DNA of 5,407 bases from Methanosarcinales archaeon. GTDB lineage: Archaea; Halobacteriota; Methanosarcinia; Methanosarcinales; Methanocomedenaceae. The DNA lies in NCBI GenBank assembly GCA_023136155.1, contig JAGLRT010000045.1, forward strand, positions 1 through 5,407, read 5' to 3'. Of the stretch, positions 1-4,371 are shown in pieces. The position numbers were made by a program, and so were the translations under genes. The stretch's first letter is position 1, and each line of letters begins with the position of its first letter. The notes under the pieces are model-generated. The model was not told where the DNA came from. It saw nothing but the letters and a program-made list of their open reading frames with translations, and made no database searches.

Positions 1-324
1 GACATGCTGCCATCGATATTGGGCGCCAGTTCCACATCCCTCAAGGAAGATACGGGTGGTGATATTAACAGGGTCATGCTTGTCCGGCAACTGCTGGAGC
101 GGTTCGAACAGGATTATGGTACGTTTATTAGCGGGGATTTTCCTTCGATACTCAAACGCTGGAGGGAACATTCTGCTACCCTGAACCGCCAGGTGAGAAT
201 CGTCACCAGGTTCAAGACGATCGAGGGTGAAGCTGTGGGTATCGACCACGATGGGGCTCTGGTTATGGAGATGGATGACGGGACACTGGAGCGGGAGATT
301 ACCGGGACTTGTGTACATTTGTGA
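1..324 (+). CDS. birA: Biotin--[acetyl-CoA-carboxylase] ligase, C-terminal part (5' truncated)
   Basis: This is the 3' end of a biotin protein ligase, the cytoplasmic enzyme that makes biotinyl-AMP and transfers biotin to a lysine on the biotin carrier protein of carboxylases. The frame is open from the first base of the window, so the ATG at 4 is probably internal. The visible part has the end of the catalytic domain, with the typical TSLKEDTGGDINR segment (about residues 12-24 of the fragment) and the helix leading to WREHSATLNRQV. After it comes the small SH3-like BPL C-terminal domain (IEGEAVGIDHDGALVMEMDDG), ending in a family-typical ITGTCVHL tail. The catalytic GRGR-type biotin/ATP loop lies upstream of the window. 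Composition is about 47-50% GC, unlike the AT-rich region that follows. It is a housekeeping gene, probably unrelated to the operon downstream. The family assignment comes from sequence pattern alone. Confidence 0.88.
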   Translation, partial: DMLPSILGASSTSLKEDTGGDINRVMLVRQLLERFEQDYGTFISGDFPSILKRWREHSATLNRQVRIVTRFKTIEGEAVGIDHDGALVMEMDDGTLEREITGTCVHL

Positions 325-376
325 AGTAGAGTATTTAATATTGTGTGGGCCTTGCAGGTGCATTTCGATTATTTCA

Positions 377-414
377 GAGTGGGTATTTCTTACTCAGTGT
401 CGGCACTAAGTTTT
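377..414 (+). terminator. Possible birA transcription terminator: two adjacent hairpins and a short T-run
   Basis: GAGTGGG (377-383) can pair with CTTACTC (389-395) across a 5-base loop, using two G-U wobbles. Directly after it, AGTG (396-399) pairs with CACT (404-407) around TCGG. TTTT follows at 411-414. The position, 53 bases after the birA stop, suits a terminator, but the stems are weak and the T-run is short. If the organism is archaeal, the T-run at 506-511 could serve equally well. Confidence 0.3.
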
Positions 415-466
415 CAACGATCAATACAAAAGAATTTTAAACGAAAAGGAATGATTGTTATTTACT

Positions 467-510
467 AAATTATAATCGATTTAGTGGCTTGTTGGCATAC
501 TATAATTTTT
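467..510 (+). promoter_or_regulatory. Candidate operon promoter region (TATA-like elements)
   Basis: Two AT-rich boxes lie upstream of the gene chain: AAATTATAAT at 467-476 and ACTATAATTTTT at 499-510. If archaeal, transcription would start about 25 bases downstream, near 500 or 530, giving a leader of roughly 130-160 bases before fic1. If bacterial, both boxes hold a TATAAT-like -10, but no well-spaced -35 is visible. This rests on composition and position only. Confidence 0.25.
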
Positions 511-535
511 TACTGAATGGGGAAAATGTGTAAAC

Positions 536-607
536 ATGATATTAAAACCAGTGCCTACATATGGATTCAAAGTGAACGAAACTTTACAGGGTGAGGTTTG
601 CCCATGA
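536..607 (+). CDS. Leader mini-ORF 1 (23 codons)
   Basis: A 23-residue ORF starts at ATG 536 (MILKPVPTYGFKVNETLQ and onward) and ends in a TGA whose ATGA overlaps the start of the next mini-ORF at 604. I recognise no family. The ribosome-binding site is poor, with only a GGGG stretch at 519-522. It may be a leader peptide, a gene remnant or chance. The main argument for it is that it fits the run of stop/start overlaps continuing through the whole operon. Confidence 0.25.
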   Translation: MILKPVPTYGFKVNETLQGEVCP

Positions 608-657
608 ATAACTTTAACGAGAAGGAGATTGCTGAAATGCTTGAGGAGATGGTGTGA
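604..657 (+). CDS. Leader mini-ORF 2 (17 codons) overlapping the fic1 start
   Basis: This encodes the short acidic peptide MNNFNEKEIAEMLEEMV. Its TGA at 655-657 shares the A of the fic1 ATG (657-659). A GGTGAGGT Shine-Dalgarno-like run (590-597) sits at a workable distance upstream. The frame is closed by TGA at 592-594, so it is not the tail of a longer intact gene. The peptide is amphipathic and helix-like, and could be a leader peptide, a tiny partner protein or a remnant. It has no [S/T]xxxE[G/N] motif, so it is not a VbhA-like Fic antitoxin. Function unknown. Confidence 0.35.
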   Translation: MNNFNEKEIAEMLEEMV

Positions 658-1775
658 TGGAACCCTATATTCCGGATACACTGCCTCTGAATAACATAGA
701 CTGGACAGCACATGTTTCATTGATTGGAAAGGCAAATGCTGCGCTTGCACGCTATGATGGCATCCTTCAAGGAATTGTTAATCCGGAGATTCTACTGTCT
801 CCACTGACGACACAGGAAGCTGTATTGTCTTCGCGTATTGAAGGAACACAGGCTTCTTTGGAGGATGTGTTGCAGTACGAAGCAGATTCAAATATTACGA
901 TAATCCCTGAAAAACAGGCTGACATTCAGGAGATCATCAATTACCGTATTGCAATGAAAGCAGCAGTTGATGATTTGCAAAAACGTCCTTTGTGCATTAA
1001 CATGATTCGTGATTTGCATCGTATCCTCCTTACAAGCACCAGAGGCAGGGATAAGGAGCCAGGAGAAATAAGGCGCATACAAAATTATATTGCTCCTCCG
1101 GGTACGCCGATTGAACGGGCAACCTTTGTGCCTCCATCTCCTCTGGATGTAATGGATGCACTTTCAAACTGGGAAGCATATTTCCACAGTGAAGAAAAGG
1201 ATACTCTGGTTCAACTTTCAATTCTTAAGGCACAGTTTGAACTTATTCATCCATTCAGGGATGGAAACGGTCGTATTGGACGTATGCTTGTTCCTTTGAT
1301 TCTGTATCGTAAGAAAATGATATCTTATCCCATGTTTTATATCAGTGCTTATCTTGAACGAAACCGGGATGAGTACTATAAATGTCTTCTTGCAATTTCC
1401 CATGATGGGAACTGGAATGAATGGATATCCTTTTTCCTTCGTGCGATTGTGGAACAGGCTAAGGAGAACATCCTTAAAGCAACGAATATTATGGGGCTGT
1501 ACGATGACATGAAACAGAAGGTACCAGAGATTACACGCTCGAAATACTCTATTCAGGCAATCGATGCTATCTTCTCCCGCCCGATCTTCCGAGCAGTTGA
1601 TTTTGTCGGGTATTCAGAGATTCCAAGGAGGAGTGCTCAGAGGATGATATTAGAACTCCAGAATGCTGGAGTACTGGAGGTTCTGCATGAGCAACGGGGA
1701 CGGAGACCCGCAGTCTACGTTTTTTCGCAGTTGATTGCGATCTCTGAGGGGGTGGAGGTAGTGAGTCACCTATGA
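657..1775 (+). CDS. fic: Fic family protein AMP-transferase 1 (class II, self-inhibited, winged-helix C-terminus)
   Basis: Fic enzymes usually transfer AMP from ATP to a hydroxyl side chain of a target protein. This 372-residue protein has an N-terminal Fic_N-type region with the inhibitory motif SSRIEG (S58xxxE62G63), whose glutamate in class II enzymes blocks productive ATP binding. The complete catalytic motif HPFRDGNGRIGR is at 198-209; H198 is the expected general base and D202 the expected metal ligand. The flap that docks targets is probably near 144-162 (NYIAPPG to VPPSP). Residues about 285-355 resemble a winged-helix DNA-binding domain. The size matches full-length class II Fic proteins. 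I chose ATG 657, eight bases after GGAG (645-648); an in-frame GTG at 654 is possible. The stop overlaps the next gene by ATGA. The gene is AT-rich (about 35% GC in a sampled line). No residue appears missing; the target is unknown. Confidence 0.93.
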   Translation: MEPYIPDTLPLNNIDWTAHVSLIGKANAALARYDGILQGIVNPEILLSPLTTQEAVLSSRIEGTQASLEDVLQYEADSNITIIPEKQADIQEIINYRIAMKAAVDDLQKRPLCINMIRDLHRILLTSTRGRDKEPGEIRRIQNYIAPPGTPIERATFVPPSPLDVMDALSNWEAYFHSEEKDTLVQLSILKAQFELIHPFRDGNGRIGRMLVPLILYRKKMISYPMFYISAYLERNRDEYYKCLLAISHDGNWNEWISFFLRAIVEQAKENILKATNIMGLYDDMKQKVPEITRSKYSIQAIDAIFSRPIFRAVDFVGYSEIPRRSAQRMILELQNAGVLEVLHEQRGRRPAVYVFSQLIAISEGVEVVSHL

Positions 1776-2089
1776 CGTACAAATGCTTTTGTGAGACTTA
1801 TTTTGAGTATTGTGACGCACAACCAAGCTTGTGTGTCATAGATGCAATACAAAATGGAATTTTTCGCTCAAATCTGCTCTACATGACTCGTTCTGCTGAA
1901 ATGTATCCTGATGAGCACATTGTTTCCGCACAGAGTGGACAATTGAGCTGGACCCATTTTCGGGAGATTATCCACATTAAAGACGATGAACACAGATTTA
2001 TAATTTTGGCGCCCGTATTTATAGGTTTTTATGCGTGGTTAATTGATTCAAATGTGATTACTGGAATACAAAGGAGGATGGCTGCCTAA
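1772..2089 (+). CDS. DUF1016 (YhcG-like) N-terminal domain fragment, separate ORF
   Basis: This 105-residue product matches the N-terminal half of DUF1016/YhcG proteins, which are normally about 340-380 residues with an N-terminal DNA-binding-like domain and a C-terminal PDDEXK nuclease domain. The clearest match is residues 31-72: FRSNLLYMTRSAEMYPDEHI, then VSAQSGQLSWTHFREI and IHIKDD, against the family pattern of FSRxNLxxM, a conserved QLSWSH and KD. The opening helix usually present in the family (the xLYWxIG segment) is replaced by unrelated-looking sequence. After residue 77 the similarity fades, and roughly 50 residues of linker expected before the nuclease half are absent. The start is ATG 1772, with GGAGGT at 1754-1759, and it overlaps the fic1 stop by ATGA. 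Its TAA overlaps the ATG of the nuclease-half gene. It may be a decayed remnant, or one subunit of a split two-chain protein. No catalytic function is expected from this half alone. Confidence 0.75.
   Translation: MTYKCFCETYFEYCDAQPSLCVIDAIQNGIFRSNLLYMTRSAEMYPDEHIVSAQSGQLSWTHFREIIHIKDDEHRFIILAPVFIGFYAWLIDSNVITGIQRRMAA
2071..2077 (+). promoter_or_regulatory. Strong ribosome-binding site for the split-off DUF1016 nuclease half
   Basis: AAGGAGG lies inside the end of the upstream ORF, 11 bases before ATG 2089. It supports 2089 as a real, independently initiated start, and argues against the break between the two DUF1016 halves being just a recent nonsense mutation. An ATG at 2078 is in the upstream gene's frame and is followed by a stop after two more codons. 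Confidence 0.6.
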
Positions 2090-2556
2090 TGATTGAACAT
2101 GACTTAAAAACAGCGATTCTTACAGAACTTGGACTGTCGCTCCCGGAGATCAGCTCGGATTTTATACTAATTCCACTTCAGATGGGTATTTCCATCGATA
2201 ACGAACATCGCATTATTGATTTGCTTTTCTATCATCGTAGTATGCACTGCATGATAACGGTTTATCTCAAGTTTGGAGAACTGCAGAACGATGATATTGA
2301 ATGGATGAAGGTAAATCTGCGAACGCTTCTTAACTATAAAATACGGGAAGGGGATGAAAAACCAATTGGATTTATTCTGTGTGTGCAGGGTAATAAAGAG
2401 CATGTAGAGCTTGTACAGTTGGAACAAAGCAAGGGATTTATTTCTAAAAACCTCATAGAATTCTCGCTGAAACAAATTTTTAAATTGGAATTGCACGATG
2501 CAGTCCATCAAGCGCGCAAACATCTTGTGAATGGCGAAGTTCATGGGGGGACATAA
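2089..2556 (+). CDS. DUF1016 (YhcG-like) C-terminal PDDEXK domain, probably catalytically dead
   Basis: This 155-residue protein aligns with the C-terminal nuclease domain of DUF1016/YhcG proteins. It has the AILTEL helix (9-14), the strand with the expected FxxxxxQ spacing (25-31), the hallmark IDLLFYH (43-49), the LKFGELQ core (60-66), KPIGFILC (91-98), HVELVQL (105-111) and a C-terminal LHDAVxxAR helix (135-143). The nuclease fold normally uses Asp in DLLFYH and Glu and Lys in an ELK motif. Here D44 and K61 are kept, but Glu is replaced by Y59 (TVYLKFG). The family-typical R before Q31 and the Q of the GQM helix also appear changed. It is therefore likely a non-cutting, perhaps binding-only, protein or a decaying gene. 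The ORF is nonetheless intact, with a strong Shine-Dalgarno. It overlaps its neighbours by TAATG on both sides. It is AT-rich (about 37% GC in a sampled line), like fic1. Confidence 0.8.
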   Translation: MIEHDLKTAILTELGLSLPEISSDFILIPLQMGISIDNEHRIIDLLFYHRSMHCMITVYLKFGELQNDDIEWMKVNLRTLLNYKIREGDEKPIGFILCVQGNKEHVELVQLEQSKGFISKNLIEFSLKQIFKLELHDAVHQARKHLVNGEVHGGT

Positions 2557-3251
2557 TGGGCATTGAACTCGCTCCAACGATTTCCGAGGCACCCGTTAGC
2601 AGGTGGAAACGGTATCCTGCTTATAGGGATTCGAGGGTAGAGTGGCTGGGGGAGGTGCCGGAAGACTGGGAAATTATCCGTTTAAAATACTGTTCAAGAA
2701 TTAATATGGGTCAATCTCCAAGTTCTGAAGATTGTAATATAGATGGAATTGGTCTCCCTTTTCTGCAAGGAAATGCTGAATTTAATGCTGTCAATCCGAT
2801 ACCTACACAATTTTGTGAAGTTGCACGCAAAGTTTCACATAAAGGTGATTTATTAATTTCTGTACGTGCTCCTGTAGGGGCGCTTAATATCGCTGATCAG
2901 GAATATGGTATCGGTCGTGGTTTGTGTGGAATAACAATCAATGACCTTAAATTCAATTCAACTTTCTGTTGGTACTTACTCCATCATGTTCGAGTTAAAC
3001 TCAATATGAATGCGACAGGCAGCACTTATGATGCTGTTTCAACTGATACTGTTGGAAACATGGTTATTGTATCCCCTTCCCTTCCCGAACAGTGCGCCAT
3101 CGCCGCCTTCATTGACCGCGAAACATGGCACATCGACATCCTCACCACAAAAGTCCGTGAATCAATCTCAAAACTCCGCGAGTACCGCACAGCCCTCATC
3201 TCCGCCGCAGTAACCGGAAAGATCGATGTAAGGGAGGATTTTGTTTCATGA
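2556..3251 (+). CDS. hsdS: Type I restriction-modification specificity subunit, half-size (one target-recognition domain)
   Basis: HsdS reads the DNA target for type I enzymes and holds HsdM and HsdR together. A usual HsdS has two target-recognition domains (TRDs) and two coiled-coil spacers in about 400-450 residues. This one has 231 residues. In order: the conserved N-terminal lead-in RYPAYRDSRVEWLGEVPEDW (19-38), one TRD (about 39-175) with the typical VRAPVGALNI (103-112), then one conserved helical spacer (about 176-225) with LPEQCAIAAFIDRET and the family-typical end ALISAAVTGKIDV (213-225). The end resembles the terminal spacer, so the gene appears complete with one TRD, not cut short. 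Naturally half-size HsdS, as in NgoAV, is known to dimerise and read a palindromic two-part target, and the same is inferred here. The TRD coding part is AT-rich (35% GC at 2701-2760) between GC-richer ends (53% and 55-58%), consistent with TRD exchange. The gene overlaps both neighbours (TAATG; ATGA). Confidence 0.9.
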   Translation: MGIELAPTISEAPVSRWKRYPAYRDSRVEWLGEVPEDWEIIRLKYCSRINMGQSPSSEDCNIDGIGLPFLQGNAEFNAVNPIPTQFCEVARKVSHKGDLLISVRAPVGALNIADQEYGIGRGLCGITINDLKFNSTFCWYLLHHVRVKLNMNATGSTYDAVSTDTVGNMVIVSPSLPEQCAIAAFIDRETWHIDILTTKVRESISKLREYRTALISAAVTGKIDVREDFVS

Positions 3252-4300
3252 CACAAGAGTTCCGGCCGAAATTCGTAATTACGAACAGCATCACGTCATG
3301 TCTCACCATGATCGAGCGTGCAAGAGGTTTTCTGGAAGCAGCTGAGCTCTCGGAAGAATGGATCAGTTCCATGGGTGATAGAGCCCTTGTCCTGGAAGCA
3401 CACCATACCACGCATATCGAAGGAACACAACTTACCCTGGATCAAGCCAGGCGTCTGCTGGCAGGGGAGGACGTATCAAACGTGGATCCCAACGATGTCA
3501 GGGAACTTTTGAACTATCGCAGGGCATTCGATCTCGTTTCAAAATATCTCGACAGCGGCGAAAACATAACCGAGAAACTTATCTTCGATATCCACAAGCG
3601 ATTGGTCGAAGGCGTACGTGGCGGCGCGGCAACGCCTGGCGAATACCGCAATGTCCAAAACTATGTCGTCAACTCTGCCACAGGTAACATCATCTACACA
3701 CCCCCGGCACCTGAAGAAGTATCCGGTAAGATGGAAACTCTTGTAGAATGGCTAAATAGCGAAAAGAAAATACATCCGGTATTAGTAAGTGGCATAGCCC
3801 AGTTCCAGCTTGTGCATGTCCATCCTTTCCGGGATGGCAACGGTCGCACATCCAGATTGCTCTCGACACTGTGCCTTTATCGGGCTGGTTACGACTTTAA
3901 ACGACTCTTCACCATCAGCGAGTATTACGACCGGAACCGAGCCGTCTTTTACAAGGCGATTCAGGACGTTAGAGAACAAGACATGGATATGACCGGGTGG
4001 CTTGAGTACTTCGTTGAAGGGCTGGCTACGCAGATGCAGGAAATGGTAGAGCGTGGGAAAGGAGCAATACGCACCGACTTGATCGTAAAACAATATGAAC
4101 TGAAAGAGCGGCAGGTGAAGGCATTGGGCTACGTACTCGAACATGAAGGCATAACCATCCAAAACTACGAACAGCTTTGCCCGGAGACTAACCGCCGGAC
4201 ACTGCAAAGAGATTTAAAAGCTATGATAAACAAAGGATTGATAGTCTCAAAAGGGTCTACCAACAAGCTGATTTACCGACTCAATGATGGCATACTATGA
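3248..4300 (+). CDS. fic: Fic family protein AMP-transferase 2 (class II, self-inhibited)
   Basis: A second full-length Fic enzyme of 350 residues, clearly diverged from the first. The inhibitory motif is TTHIEG (T54xxxE58G59) in an N-terminal helix. The catalytic motif HPFRDGNGRTSR is at 192-203, with H192 as expected general base, D196 as metal ligand, and N198, R200 and R203 for phosphate binding. The flap is probably near 138-155 (QNYVVNSATGNIIYTPPAP). Residues about 285-345 look like a winged-helix DNA-binding domain (NRRTLQRDLKAMINKGLI as recognition and wing region). ATG 3248 follows GGGAGG (3232-3237) by 10 bases and overlaps the hsdS stop by ATGA. Its composition is about 52% GC in a sampled line, closer to hsdR than to fic1, so the two fic genes probably have different histories. 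Fic genes are a common extra in type I loci. Target and biological role cannot be read from the sequence. Confidence 0.93.
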   Translation: MTQEFRPKFVITNSITSCLTMIERARGFLEAAELSEEWISSMGDRALVLEAHHTTHIEGTQLTLDQARRLLAGEDVSNVDPNDVRELLNYRRAFDLVSKYLDSGENITEKLIFDIHKRLVEGVRGGAATPGEYRNVQNYVVNSATGNIIYTPPAPEEVSGKMETLVEWLNSEKKIHPVLVSGIAQFQLVHVHPFRDGNGRTSRLLSTLCLYRAGYDFKRLFTISEYYDRNRAVFYKAIQDVREQDMDMTGWLEYFVEGLATQMQEMVERGKGAIRTDLIVKQYELKERQVKALGYVLEHEGITIQNYEQLCPETNRRTLQRDLKAMINKGLIVSKGSTNKLIYRLNDGIL

Positions 4301-4371
4301 ACTTGCGACAAATTCATGACATAACTTGCGACAGACTTGGGACACAACTTGTGACGGAGGGAAAGCGGTGA
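4297..4371 (+). CDS. 24-codon mini-ORF made of TTGCGACA-type repeats, bridging fic2 and hsdR
   Basis: ATG 4297 overlaps the fic2 TGA (ATGA), and the TGA at 4369-4371 overlaps the hsdR GTG (GTGA). The peptide begins MNLRQIHDITCDRLG and continues for nine more residues, with repeat-derived LRQ and CDRL elements. I see no Shine-Dalgarno for it, so it would depend on reinitiation from fic2. Its value may be to carry ribosomes across the repeat to the hsdR start, not to supply the peptide. From memory, unverified, similar LRQ/CDKLA tails occur at the ends of some Fic-like and ATP-binding proteins, so it could be a separated tail. The fit of both overlaps argues against chance but does not prove expression. 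Confidence 0.4.
   Translation: MNLRQIHDITCDRLGTQLVTEGKR
4300..4356 (+). repeat. Degenerate tandem repeat, 11-bp unit AACTTGCGACA
   Basis: The units are: AACTTGCGACA 4300-4310; AATTCATGACA 4311-4321 (diverged); AACTTGCGACA 4323-4333 (identical to the first); GACTTGGGACA 4334-4344; AACTTGTGACG 4346-4356. Single extra bases at 4322 and 4345 change the phase, so the mini-ORF reads the units in different frames. The array fills most of the gap between fic2 and hsdR, directly before the hsdR ribosome-binding site. It could bind a regulator, such as a winged-helix Fic protein, or be a neutral spacer repeat. Confidence 0.65.
4356..4361 (+). promoter_or_regulatory. Ribosome-binding site deciding the hsdR GTG start
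   Basis: GGAGGG ends six bases before GTG 4368. No in-frame ATG precedes the conserved YTEAIFEAAIEHNLI segment that opens HsdR proteins, so this site fixes the GTG as the start. Confidence 0.7.

Larger units (their letters stand above)
325..653 (+). other. AT-rich intergenic region between birA and the operon
   Basis: No ORF of ordinary length with family resemblance is visible on either strand. The region holds a possible hairpin terminator for birA (377-414), two TATA-like elements (about 467-476 and 499-510), an 8-bp palindrome AATCGATT at 474-481, and two mini-ORFs (536-607 and 604-657) leading into fic1. The 89-codon minus-strand ORF at 481-750 runs into fic1 and has no recognisable features. 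I see no remnant of an hsdM methyltransferase, transposase or tRNA. This is the likely left boundary of the accessory operon. Confidence 0.6.

Noticed and set aside
227..409. 60-codon plus-strand ORF running past the birA stop
   Set aside because: Most of it overlaps the birA C-terminal domain in another frame, and the remainder resembles nothing I know.
604..657. VbhA-type antitoxin for fic1
   Set aside because: The peptide lacks the [S/T]xxxE[G/N] inhibitory motif, and Fic1 carries that motif itself (S58-G63), so no separate antitoxin is needed.
481..750. 89-codon minus-strand ORF over the operon leader and the fic1 start
   Set aside because: It overlaps the well-supported fic1, has no recognisable motif, and no ribosome-binding site was evident; it is best explained as a shadow.
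2167..2592. 141-codon minus-strand ORF opposite the DUF1016 nuclease half
   Set aside because: The + strand reading has clear family motifs (IDLLFYH, KPIGFILC); the reverse reading has none.
3782..4207. 141-codon minus-strand ORF opposite fic2
   Set aside because: It lies wholly within the Fic catalytic and C-terminal coding region and has no independent motif.
4300..4356. CRISPR array
   Set aside because: The units are 11 bp, degenerate and nearly contiguous, with no spacers and no cas genes; it is a simple tandem repeat.
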